64,000 nt of DNA, taken from positions 1-64,000 of the forward strand of contig CAKOHK010000001.1 of NCBI GenBank assembly GCA_934085595.1, in the 5' to 3' direction. The stretch's first letter is position 1. Each line of letters begins with the position of its first letter. The position numbers were made by a program, and so were the translations under genes. The DNA is from an uncultured Bacilli bacterium. Lineage in GTDB: Bacteria > Bacillota_I > Bacilli_A > RF39 > UBA660. Positions 46,047 to 54,184 of the stretch are shown piece by piece. Under the pieces are notes generated by a model. The model had not been told where the DNA came from. It did not search any database and saw only the letters and a program-made list of their open reading frames with translations.

Positions 46047-46745
46047 TTACTTAACTGTAAGTATTCTGCTTTCACTTTTAATACATCTTGAATCTCTATC
46101 AGCTATAATTCCATCTTCTTTCTTTTCTAAATAAATACCATCTTTTAACGCAAGCCATAAGTGTAAACGATAATCACCCGTATTCTCAGTAACATCCACC
46201 CATTCAGCTATAATTCCATCTTCATCTTCACATATTTGCATTCCATGTTTCTTCATAATACCCTCAGAATTAGAATTAGTAAGATCAGTTCTAGCATATA
46301 CAAAATCAAATCCATTATAATAAGCATACTCAATAGCAAAAGATACAAGTTCACTACATGCTCCTTTACCACGAAAACTTCTTATAGTAGATAAACCATA
46401 AAAATATGCACAATTTAAATCTCTATCATCATTAGACTTAAAATCAACTGAAATATTATCTTCATTATATATTACACCATTCATAGAAACAGGTCTCATA
46501 TTTTCATCTAAATAAATAAACAATTTACCTCTATTTTCATATAAAGCAAGTTCACTTTTTGCTGCTTCATATGTAATTTCTTCACCATATTGTTCCTCAA
46601 ATGATTTAAGTAATTTCATTAATATTAAAGCATTCTCATCACTATATCCCATAGTCGCAACATAACAACCATTACTTAATTTCTTCCATATTTTAAATGT
46701 ATCTTTATTATTATATATTTTATTATAATATTCTTTCTTATTCAT
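46047..46745 (-). CDS. GNAT acetyltransferase (two-part, mycothiol-synthase-like size)
   Basis: 232 residues from the ATG at 46745, which has TTGGAGGAAG upstream; the ATG eight codons earlier lacks a site. The C-terminal part has the acetyl-CoA motif YFYGLSTIRSFRGKGACSEL and a Asn/Ser-rich TNSNSEGIMKKHGMQ typical of GNATs. Substrate unknown. It overlaps the M20 peptidase gene by eight bases, so the two are translated together and share the attenuator upstream. Confidence 0.82.
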   Translation of the reverse strand: MNKKEYYNKIYNNKDTFKIWKKLSNGCYVATMGYSDENALILMKLLKSFEEQYGEEITYEAAKSELALYENRGKLFIYLDENMRPVSMNGVIYNEDNISVDFKSNDDRDLNCAYFYGLSTIRSFRGKGACSELVSFAIEYAYYNGFDFVYARTDLTNSNSEGIMKKHGMQICEDEDGIIAEWVDVTENTGDYRLHLWLALKDGIYLEKKEDGIIADRDSRCIKSESRILTVK

Positions 46746-47790
46746 AATCTTCCTCCAATAACTTTTCATATATTTTATATAATGTATATAAACTATCTTT
46801 ATTTACATATTCATTCTCACAATGTGGATTACCTCCAGTAGGATTCATAATAACAGTAGCAATCCCTTTATCATGAAAATATATAGCATCAGATGTAGTT
46901 TCACATCCCTTAATAACAATATCTCTTTTTAAAACATCCCTGCAAACATCTAAATACTTCTTAACATATTTATTATCTAAATCAGTAGTAAATGCACTAC
47001 CAATAGTAAGTACTTTAACAGAAATATCTTTATCTATATTTTTAATATAATTTAATATCTCATCTTTATCTTTACTTACATATCTTATATCAAGTACCAT
47101 AGATGCATAATCAGGAACTTGATTATTTGATTTACCACCATTTAATTTAGATAAATTAACACTTGTTATATATTCGCTACTAGACTTAGGAATAGGGTAG
47201 TTACTAATAATTTTTTCATACACATTCATAAGCTTAACAATAGCATTCTCTCCATCATATAGTTTAGCAGCATGAGCAGGTTTAGTTTTAGTACTAATTT
47301 CTAATTGTATAAGTCCTTTTTCATCACTAATTAACTCAAAATCACTACCACCATCAGGTATAACAGCAAGTTTAGCATCATACATTTTAGATAACATAGA
47401 TGCACAATACCCATCAATCTCTTCATCACTAGTTATAAATACAGCTATTTTTTTATTAGTCTTAACATTTTTAATAATCTCAAGAAGTACAGCGACACTT
47501 CCTTTCATATCAATAGTGCCTCTTCCATAAATATTATCATTATCCTCAGTATAATCATAAGTATCATGATGTACTACATCAACATGACCACAAAATATAA
47601 TATCAAAACTCTTACTATCAGTATTAGAAAGTACTATTGACTTCTTACCATTAAACTCATATTCACTAATATATAAGTTATTATATTTACTTTTAATATA
47701 TTCAAATATACCATCAAATTCCTTTTTATTTTCTTCATAAGTTTTATAACTTAACAAATCTTTTAATGTATTAATAATTTCTTCTTTCAT
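46738..47790 (-). CDS. M20-family metallopeptidase (ArgE/DapE/PepT superfamily)
   Basis: 350 residues. Metal ligands: FCGHVDVV, GRGTIDMKGS, TSDEEIDG, PDGGSDF and a late PHCENEYV. A dimerisation domain lies between (about 170-280). The superfamily hydrolyses N-acetyl-ornithine, succinyl-diaminopimelate or small peptides; which one cannot be told. AAGGAGAG site before the ATG. Transcription reaches it through a leader-peptide attenuator; the GNAT gene is downstream. Confidence 0.87.
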   Translation of the reverse strand: MKEEIINTLKDLLSYKTYEENKKEFDGIFEYIKSKYNNLYISEYEFNGKKSIVLSNTDSKSFDIIFCGHVDVVHHDTYDYTEDNDNIYGRGTIDMKGSVAVLLEIIKNVKTNKKIAVFITSDEEIDGYCASMLSKMYDAKLAVIPDGGSDFELISDEKGLIQLEISTKTKPAHAAKLYDGENAIVKLMNVYEKIISNYPIPKSSSEYITSVNLSKLNGGKSNNQVPDYASMVLDIRYVSKDKDEILNYIKNIDKDISVKVLTIGSAFTTDLDNKYVKKYLDVCRDVLKRDIVIKGCETTSDAIYFHDKGIATVIMNPTGGNPHCENEYVNKDSLYTLYKIYEKLLEEDYE

Positions 47791-47801
47791 ATTCTCTCCT
47801 T

Positions 47802-47940
47802 AAATAAATAAAAATCTATATGCTTGCACACATATAGATTCTTAATATATAAATTATTAATCAATCACATGGACACAAGCATAGCCAAAATACACTTGTA
47901 TCCAAACGTATAATTACCGTTCTTCTTCAAGTGTAAATAC
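47802..47940 (-). promoter_or_regulatory. Leader-peptide attenuator with antiterminator/terminator switch
   Basis: Minus-strand elements in order: segment 1 (47935-47928, TACACTTG, within the leader gene); segment 2 (47903-47891, GGATACAAGTGTA); segment 3 (47883-47871, TATGCTTGTGTCC); segment 4 (47826-47819, CAAGCATA). 1 pairs with 2 (8 bp), 2 with 3 (9 bp, one G-U), 3 with 4 (8 bp). Segment 4 is part of the terminator hairpin AATCTATATG/CATATAGATT (47840-47813) followed by TTTTATTTATTT. Pairing 1:2 frees 3 to capture 4 and allow read-through; a ribosome moving through segment 1 would favour 2:3 and termination. Confidence 0.8.
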
Positions 47941-47979
47941 CATGCGGCGTCTTATTGATAGATTAATAATTGTATTCAT
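47914..47979 (-). CDS. Leader peptide with Arg-Arg-Arg
   Basis: 21 codons, ATG at 47979 with AGAGGG upstream, in a 5' leader of about 200 nt. The peptide contains NLSIRRRMVFTLEEER. The three Arg codons are AGA CGC CGC; CGC is rare in this A+T-rich sequence. Stalling at the Arg run would leave segment 1, about 10 nt farther on, free. That would turn the M20-GNAT operon on when Arg-tRNA is short or when a macrolide-like drug stalls at an R-x-R motif. Confidence 0.72.
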   Translation of the reverse strand: MNTIINLSIRRRMVFTLEEER

Positions 47980-48003
47980 CTTTATCCCTCTTTTCGTAAA
48001 AAA

Positions 48004-48032
48004 ATAATATCATATTATATTATACTTGTCAA
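48004..48032 (-). promoter_or_regulatory. Promoter of the attenuated M20-GNAT operon
   Basis: Minus strand TTGACA (48032-48027), 17 nt, TATTAT (48009-48004); start near 47997, about 18 nt before the leader peptide ATG. Confidence 0.75.
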
Positions 48033-48039
48033 CACATTT

Positions 48040-48948
48040 TTATAACTGCATATTATCCCATTCATTAAGCATTTCTTCTTCTAATGTAAAATCACTTTCT
48101 TTTTCCTGTCTTTGCAAAAAACTAATCTGATCATTTACTTTCTTAATTTCATCATTATTTTCTTCATTATATCCAAATGGAGTAGAGTACCTTTTTTCTT
48201 TAGTATCACATGATTTTAAAAATAATCCAATATCTCTAATTCTTCTATAACTTTTAACATAATCTGTACCATCAAAAACTTTATTTCCATTTTTATCTCT
48301 TTCAAATGTTAAAGCATCATAAAGTTTAATAGCACTATCATATAATCTATCAATACTCTTTAAACCAAACTCAGCTTCATTTGCTTCCATAAATAATTTC
48401 TCAGTAAGCTCAGGAACTATTTTAGTTTTGTAAGTACAAAATCTATTAGCAAGAGAAACAAAGAAATTAATATCTTTGTTTTGTATCATAGAGGTAACAT
48501 AATCTTTATAAAACTTAGGATCTAAATACTTAACATCATCTTTGAATAAAGCAGGAATATATTTTAATGATAAATCAAGTATACTATCTTTATTAGACTG
48601 AAAATACGCAACATTTATATCAGGAAGCATATTATTTCTAGTCATAAAACTATCTTTATTTTCATAAATATATTCACCCTTAGTATATTTGCTTGTAATC
48701 TTATCAAGTTCTTTAAGTGAAGACTTTTTAGATAGTTTATGATACACATGAATAGTTACATTTAATCTACCACTAGGAAGAGTAACATAAGATACATTAG
48801 CATAATATTCACTGCTATCGCTCTTATCATTTAACTTTTTAAGTATACGCACTAATTCTTCATACTCAGAAACACTATCTAAAGTTTTAATCACTTTGCA
48901 CTTATATTCAACTAAAGTATATCTATTTTTTTCTTTCATAGTTTTCAC
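48040..48948 (-). CDS. Hypothetical protein
   Basis: 302 residues, soluble, charged. No family recognised; the middle (about 110-235) is helical (SLKYIPALFKDDVKYLDPKF and IDRLYDSAIKLYDALTFERD). Ends with an acidic, Glu-rich tail. It lies upstream of the attenuated operon on the same strand but is separated by the operon's own promoter. Confidence 0.65.
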   Translation of the reverse strand: MKTMKEKNRYTLVEYKCKVIKTLDSVSEYEELVRILKKLNDKSDSSEYYANVSYVTLPSGRLNVTIHVYHKLSKKSSLKELDKITSKYTKGEYIYENKDSFMTRNNMLPDINVAYFQSNKDSILDLSLKYIPALFKDDVKYLDPKFYKDYVTSMIQNKDINFFVSLANRFCTYKTKIVPELTEKLFMEANEAEFGLKSIDRLYDSAIKLYDALTFERDKNGNKVFDGTDYVKSYRRIRDIGLFLKSCDTKEKRYSTPFGYNEENNDEIKKVNDQISFLQRQEKESDFTLEEEMLNEWDNMQL

Positions 48949-49024
48949 CTAAACTAATTATATCATGTATATAGACTTTTTTGCTATTTTTTAGTAAAAT
49001 AATTTATAGTATGGTGGTATTAAT

Positions 49025-49711
49025 ATGGATGTAGATAAATTTAGTCAAATAATTAAACAAATAAGAAAAGATAAGCATTTAACACAAAAAGCTTTAGCAA
49101 ATAAATATAATATTACATATCAAGCAGTAAGTAAGTGGGAAAATGGTATTAATTTACCAGATATATCTTTAATAAAACAAATAAGTGAAGATTTTAATAT
49201 AGATATAGTAGAATTAATCGGAGGTAAAAAGGAAAAAAAATATACTTTTTATATAATTCTAGGTATTATTTTATTAACTATAATTGGTTTTTGTGTATAT
49301 CACTGTGTATTTCAAAATGATGACTTTACACTTAATTCTATTAATAGTGACTGTAAAGACTTTAATATAAGTGGAAGTATAGCATATAACAATAATAAAT
49401 CATCAATATATATATCAAATATAGAATACTGTGGAGATAAAATAGATGAAAGCCTATATAATAAGTTAGAATGCAAATTATATGAAAGTAATAATAAAAC
49501 AGATAATATAATAGATGAATATATATTTGAAGATGAAAATGGAATCAAAATAGAAGACTTTATAGGAAAAATAAGCTTCAAAATAGATAATTATAATGCT
49601 GCATGTAATTCATTTAAACACAGTATATTATATTTATTAATAGATGCATCAAATAATGAAAATAATATTACATATAAAGTACCACTTACTATAAAAGAAC
49701 TATGTGATTAG
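49025..49711 (+). CDS. Membrane-bound XRE-family regulator
   Basis: 228 residues. N-terminal helix-turn-helix (KDKHLTQKALANKYNITYQA, VSKWENGINLPD) with typical XRE residues up to about 70, one membrane helix (about 75-95, FYIILGIILLTIIGFCVYH), then an outer domain with four Cys (DCKDF, YCGD, LECKL, AACNS). It could sense something outside and act at its promoter. Divergent from the gene at 48040. Confidence 0.8.
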   Translation: MDVDKFSQIIKQIRKDKHLTQKALANKYNITYQAVSKWENGINLPDISLIKQISEDFNIDIVELIGGKKEKKYTFYIILGIILLTIIGFCVYHCVFQNDDFTLNSINSDCKDFNISGSIAYNNNKSSIYISNIEYCGDKIDESLYNKLECKLYESNNKTDNIIDEYIFEDENGIKIEDFIGKISFKIDNYNAACNSFKHSILYLLIDASNNENNITYKVPLTIKELCD

Positions 49712-49776
49712 TATTTACTTTAATATCTAACTATAGTATAATTATTAATGTTTGAAAGGATGGTCAAAGATATTTT

Positions 49777-50115
49777 ATGATAGAATATCCTAGAGATTTC
49801 ATTACAAAACTTAGAAGTGTTTATGCTTTAGATAATGATGTTATGTCACTTGTATTCCGTAATGATGAAGAAAGCTTTAAAGAATTAGGTAAATTGCTTA
49901 AAACAAAGGCATGCAATAGTAACATACATAACATTGATATTATTAACGCTTATAAAAGTGGTAATATGGAATCTTTATATAAAACAGCATGTGATAATGT
50001 TGTAAAAGAAGAATTGTATAGTGATTGGATAATACTTTATTCAAAATATTTATCAGATCAATGCAATTTTGCAGGTTCAAAATTAATAAAAAGATTTGGT
50101 TCTATGCCAAAATAG
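49777..50115 (+). CDS. Hypothetical protein
   Basis: 112 residues, helical, with three Cys (KACNS, TACDN, DQCNF). No family recognised. It follows the XRE regulator by 65 bp, on the same strand; a terminator follows. Confidence 0.55.
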   Translation: MIEYPRDFITKLRSVYALDNDVMSLVFRNDEESFKELGKLLKTKACNSNIHNIDIINAYKSGNMESLYKTACDNVVKEELYSDWIILYSKYLSDQCNFAGSKLIKRFGSMPK

Positions 50116-50154
50116 TGTAGGTAAATCTAAGAACTAAATGATTAAAGCCCTAAA

Positions 50155-50180
50155 GAGAACTAAAAATGTTCTCATTTTTT
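50155..50180 (+). terminator. Terminator after the 112-residue protein gene
   Basis: GAGAAC pairs with GTTCTC around TAAAAAT, followed by ATTTTTTATT. Confidence 0.75.
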
Positions 50181-50218
50181 ATTATATAAAATTAAAACTT
50201 CCTATTTACTAGAAAGTT

Positions 50219-51568
50219 TTAATACCAAAGTGAAGTTAAATTACCATCTTCTTTATAATAATCATCCATAAGCATAACCCAATAATATCTATTAAATATA
50301 GTCTTCTTAGGATATCCAATTATTACAACAGCAACATTAGGGCTAGTCCATAAAGACTCAGCAACATAATATGTATTATCATCTTCACCAACAATAATAG
50401 CTATATGTCCACCAGATGGTCCTTCAGAACTTAATAAATCCCCAACTTTAATCTTCTTTTGTTTAATTAAATCAGTACTTGTTTTTGTCCTTTTACCATA
50501 ATCAGTTAAATCAAGATGAGATGCAAGCCCAGCACCTATATCACCAACATCAAAGCCACCATTTAAAAGTACCCAAGATACAAATCCACTGCAGTCAAAA
50601 CCATTACTTCTTTTACCATGAGAAGGTCCACTATATAACTGACATCCCCAAGTTTGAGGTCCATATTTTGATTTTTTAATATCTTTAAATCTACTTTCAT
50701 CTAGATAAAGCCCAGTATGATAATATCTTCCTTCACCATCAATTCCATTAGTAGCTAGTCTACCATTTTCAGAAAAATATCTAATTTTATAAGGAAATTC
50801 AAGAGCCAAGAATCTAGCAGCTTCAACAACTCCAGCTCTAGTTTTATATCCAGCATCATTAATCCTATCTTTTAATATTTCATCAAGTAAATCATTTTCT
50901 TCTTTATTATATTTACCACAAGGTAAGTAAGATTTCTTTTTATTAAATGTTTTAGGTCTAGTAGTTATTAAATCAGTAACTATAACATCTATAGTAGTAC
51001 TTTTACCATCAATACTAGCAGTAACACGGGTATTACCTTTAGATATACCTTTAATTTCACCATTATCACTAACACTAGCTATCTTTTCATTTTCACTTAA
51101 CCATTTAGTATTATTAGTAAAATGTCCAACATTCTTAATAGTTAATCTAGGAGTAAATAATCCTCCAATAGCTAAATATATCTTATCTTTATTAGATCTA
51201 ATCTCAAGTACTTTACCATAATTCTCACTATTTTCCACATATATAATATCATTCTTTTCATTTTTTAAATATATTTTATATTTAGCACTTTGAAATAATT
51301 CTATATTACATTCACTATTATCAGCTAAAGTCCATTTTATTTCTTTTTCTTCTTCATTTATACTATAACCACAATAAATTTTATCATTTTTCATAGGCTT
51401 TTTATCAGTTTCAAACTTAATAGTCATTTTTCCAGTTTCATCAATAAGTACTTCTTTAACAAGTGGGGTAGGATATATAGTATTATATTTATAAACAAAA
51501 TAAAAACCAATAGAAATCAGTGCTAAAACAATTAAAAATAATATGTACTTTACTGCTTTATTCTTCAT
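50219..51568 (-). CDS. Secreted NlpC/P60 hydrolase with BIG2 domain
   Basis: 449 residues. N-terminal signal/anchor (VKYILFLIVLALISIGFYFV), a beta domain (about 30-115), a bacterial Ig-like BIG2 domain (about 125-200; SENEKIASVSDNGEIKGISK, GNTRVTAS), then NlpC/P60 with catalytic Cys in GFDCSGFVSW (about 325) and His in GGHIAIIVG (about 394). Presumably cuts peptidoglycan stem peptides. The BIG2 fold may hold it in the wall. Confidence 0.88.
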   Translation of the reverse strand: MKNKAVKYILFLIVLALISIGFYFVYKYNTIYPTPLVKEVLIDETGKMTIKFETDKKPMKNDKIYCGYSINEEEKEIKWTLADNSECNIELFQSAKYKIYLKNEKNDIIYVENSENYGKVLEIRSNKDKIYLAIGGLFTPRLTIKNVGHFTNNTKWLSENEKIASVSDNGEIKGISKGNTRVTASIDGKSTTIDVIVTDLITTRPKTFNKKKSYLPCGKYNKEENDLLDEILKDRINDAGYKTRAGVVEAARFLALEFPYKIRYFSENGRLATNGIDGEGRYYHTGLYLDESRFKDIKKSKYGPQTWGCQLYSGPSHGKRSNGFDCSGFVSWVLLNGGFDVGDIGAGLASHLDLTDYGKRTKTSTDLIKQKKIKVGDLLSSEGPSGGHIAIIVGEDDNTYYVAESLWTSPNVAVVIIGYPKKTIFNRYYWVMLMDDYYKEDGNLTSLWY

Positions 51569-51606
51569 AATTATATGATACCATAGTATAACTATTTATA
51601 CAAGTT

Positions 51607-51645
51607 AAAACTCTCAAGTTTATCATGAGAGTTTTAATTTTTTAA
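51607..51645. terminator. Hairpin between nlpC and the small basic gene
   Basis: AAAACTCTC (51607-51615) pairs with GAGAGTTTT (51627-51635). T-rich on both sides; on the minus strand it follows the stop of the small gene. Confidence 0.7.
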
Positions 51646-51646
51646 A

Positions 51647-51766
51647 CTAGCGACTTCTTGAAGAAGCGTTTGTATTTTTACATCTTGAACTGTTAGTATT
51701 TCTTGCTGTATTTTTTCTAGCTCTTGATGTATTTCTAGAATTATTTCTAGCACTTGCCAATTTCAT
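51647..51766 (-). CDS. Small Arg/Ser/Asn-rich basic peptide
   Basis: 39 residues with ATG after GGTGGTG. The composition is striking: repeated ARNNSRNTSRARKNTARNTN-like stretches, ten Arg, no acidic residue, one Cys, few hydrophobics. Such a peptide could bind nucleic acid; no match to a known SASP, ribosomal protein or protamine can be claimed. It is followed by a hairpin, so probably monocistronic. Whether it is translated is unproven. Confidence 0.5.
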   Translation of the reverse strand: MKLASARNNSRNTSRARKNTARNTNSSRCKNTNASSRSR

Positions 51767-51811
51767 CACCACCTACATTATTATTATGGTTATATTTAAA
51801 TAAATAATGTA

Positions 51812-51826
51812 TATAATTTTAATATG
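51812..51826 (+). promoter_or_regulatory. -10 element placing the transcript start at the zupT ATG
   Basis: TATAAT (51812-51817) lies six bases before the A of the zupT ATG (51824), and no ribosome binding site exists. The -35 region is weak. A leaderless mRNA is suggested. Confidence 0.45.
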
Positions 51827-52573
51827 AAAATGGAAATATTTGGTCCTTTAATTTTATCACTAATCGCAGGTTTATCTACAGTAATTGGTGCTTTATTAAT
51901 ATTTATTAAGTTTAAAAAAATAGATAATTTTATTGTATTTTGTTTATCTTTTTCGATAGGTATAATGTTCTTTGTATCAGTATTTGACTTACTACCAGAA
52001 TCATTTAATACATTAATAGATAAATATAAAGGCTTTGGTATAATAATCTCAATATTAGTATTTTTACTAGGATTTTTAAGTGTAAGTAAGATAAATAATG
52101 CATTAGAGAAGGGGAGTAATAAAAATAATAGTTTATATAAAATAGGTATACTTAGCATGATATCACTTATGCTTCATAACTTTCCAGAAGGAATAGCCGT
52201 TTTTGTAAGTGCATATACAGATATAAGTTTAGGATTAAAAATATGTATAGCAATCATGCTTCATAATATACCAGAAGGTATCGCAATTGCTGTTCCAATG
52301 TATTATAGTGGAGCAAGCAAAAAGAAAAGCATAATTTATACTTTAATATCAGGATTATCCGAGCCACTAGGTGCAATTATTACATTTATATTTTTACGTA
52401 ACTATATAAGTAAATTAATGCTTTCATATGTACTTATGTTTGTAGCAGGTTTAATGGTAAGCTTATCGTTAGATGACACGCTAAAAGAAGTATTAAAATA
52501 CAAGAAATATAAAATAATGATTATAAGTATATTATTAAGTTTAATTATATTTTTACTAAGTATAGCTCTATGA
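51824..52573 (+). CDS. zupT: ZIP-family metal transporter
   Basis: 249 residues, eight predicted helices. The paired metal motifs MLHNFPEGIAV (about 118-128) and IMLHNIPEGIAIAVP (about 144-158) are those of ZupT-type ZIP transporters for Zn, Fe or Mn uptake. A loop between helices 3 and 4 is short and lacks a His cluster. No Shine-Dalgarno sequence; see the -10 element overlapping the start region. Confidence 0.92.
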   Translation: MKMEIFGPLILSLIAGLSTVIGALLIFIKFKKIDNFIVFCLSFSIGIMFFVSVFDLLPESFNTLIDKYKGFGIIISILVFLLGFLSVSKINNALEKGSNKNNSLYKIGILSMISLMLHNFPEGIAVFVSAYTDISLGLKICIAIMLHNIPEGIAIAVPMYYSGASKKKSIIYTLISGLSEPLGAIITFIFLRNYISKLMLSYVLMFVAGLMVSLSLDDTLKEVLKYKKYKIMIISILLSLIIFLLSIAL

Positions 52574-53284
52574 TAGTGAAGAGTAGAGAAAATAGATAAT
52601 AACTGATTTGCTCATATTAACTTTCTTTATTCCATAGTTTAATAGAGACGATCATCAATCTAAAGGAATTATTATTGTAAGTGTTATTTTTTAGTATAAT
52701 ATTATAAATACATATCACATTTTATATTGCCTTATTAATTAAAAAAATATAAAGATAATGTAAGATTATAAAGATATCTAATATAAAAACAGAGAATACA
52801 AAAATATATTTTTAATTCTTCTTTTTTATAGAACTTAACATAATATATATTATTTGCAGTTAAATATTATATAAAAAATAGTATAAAAATTAATAAAAAT
52901 ATCTAATATTATTTAATATAATATGTAATAATTATATAACTTTTAAGCATAAGTTTATTGAATTACAATACAACATATATTATTAAAACCATATTATAAA
53001 TTGAATCATATAATCAATCATTATTAAATTCATATATATGTATTATAACAGATTAATATTATTTATAGTTGTTTCATTTTGCATCGATGGTACATAAACG
53101 TATATTTATATGTTTTCATACAATTCAGTGTATTCTATTTTGCATCGAGATATTAAAAGATGAATAATTATACGTCTGGATTAAGAAATAGATAATCTGC
53201 AAAAGAATTATTTTACATTTACCACTCCTCTATTTTGAATTATTTAAAGTAGGGGGCTACAATTAAAAATATAGTAAATAAATA
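52574..53284. other. 700-bp very A+T-rich stretch without a supported gene
   Basis: No credible ORF or RNA gene is seen. The part from 52680 to 53060 is almost only A and T. ATTTTGCATCGA occurs twice (53076-53087 and 53137-53148), 61 bp apart. At the right end, minus-strand TATAGTA and TTACTAT (about 53262-53290) can form the terminator of the gene at 53285. It may be decayed DNA or a protein-binding region. Confidence 0.5.
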
Positions 53285-54052
53285 CTATACTTTTCTTGAT
53301 TGTATTTCAGCAATCTTAGCAAATACTTCTGAAGCGTTATCTTTGTTAATTTCAGTATATCCAAGTTCTTTTAATGCTTGTATTTTAACTGTATTAAGTT
53401 GTTGCGTTCTGCTTAATTTATCTTCCTTCTCCTGCTCTATTTCTTGAACAAATCTTTTATGTGACTCAGCAAGTTTAGATTTTGAAGCTCCCCCATTATT
53501 ATATAAATTAAATGCAGTAAATATTATACTTTCTAATATAAATTGTTTGTTTTCATCAAACTTAAATTCATTAGGATCTGTAAATCCAGTTTTCTTTGAT
53601 AAATACGCAAATATATATTTAATCTCAGGGACATTATCCAAAGACTGTAATACATGATATAAATATAAAAATGTATTATAAGTGTATTTCTTTTTATCTT
53701 CAGTAAACTTTTCTTTAATTAAGAATATTAAATCATTTAATAGTTCTTGCTCTTCCCTATTTAATAATCTGTAATTAAAGTTAGTACTGTTAATATCCTT
53801 AACATTTTGACTTAGTCTAACTTCTAATTCCTCTAAATATTCACTATCAACTTTAATTGCTTTAATTGTTTTAGGTTCACCATTTTCAATATCTAATAGT
53901 TTAAATAACATTAATCTCTTTTCTTGTGGCCATTTGTCAAGACTATCAAGCTGTAAATAATTATATATCATTTGTCTTGATACGCCCAAATATTTAGCTA
54001 ATTTTACTTTTGAAATTCCTATTGTATTTAATAATTTGTTTAATTCTTCCAT
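53285..54052 (-). CDS. HTH-type DNA-binding protein
   Basis: 255 residues. The N-terminus carries a helix-turn-helix (GISKVKLAKYLGVSRQMIYN, about 12-31). The rest is helical and charged without a known domain. Probable autoregulator: a palindrome overlaps its -10 element. Neighbour of the A+T-rich gap. Confidence 0.7.
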   Translation of the reverse strand: MEELNKLLNTIGISKVKLAKYLGVSRQMIYNYLQLDSLDKWPQEKRLMLFKLLDIENGEPKTIKAIKVDSEYLEELEVRLSQNVKDINSTNFNYRLLNREEQELLNDLIFLIKEKFTEDKKKYTYNTFLYLYHVLQSLDNVPEIKYIFAYLSKKTGFTDPNEFKFDENKQFILESIIFTAFNLYNNGGASKSKLAESHKRFVQEIEQEKEDKLSRTQQLNTVKIQALKELGYTEINKDNASEVFAKIAEIQSRKV

Positions 54053-54084
54053 AATATCACTCCTACTCTTGCCTATCTATTATG

Positions 54085-54122
54085 ACAATTCAATTGTATA
54101 ACACTTTACATTTAGTTGTCAA
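54085..54122 (-). promoter_or_regulatory. Promoter and palindromic operator of the HTH gene
   Basis: Minus strand TTGACA (54122-54117), 16 nt, TATACA (54100-54095). The palindrome ACAATT-C-AATTGT (54085-54097) covers the -10 edge and start. Confidence 0.55.
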
Positions 54123-54159
54123 TAGTTTAAATAAATCTTTTGCATGTTTTTAATCATAC

Positions 54160-54184
54160 AAAAATAGGCACGAAGTCCTATTTT
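54160..54184 (-). terminator. Terminator of mnmA
   Basis: AAAATAGG pairs with CCTATTTT around ACTTCGTG; the minus-strand T run follows. Overlaps the stop codon. Confidence 0.8.

Noticed and set aside
47802..47980. T-box or riboswitch
   Set aside because: No T-box sequence (TGGNACCGCG-like) or known riboswitch core; a translated leader with sequential pairing segments explains the structure better.
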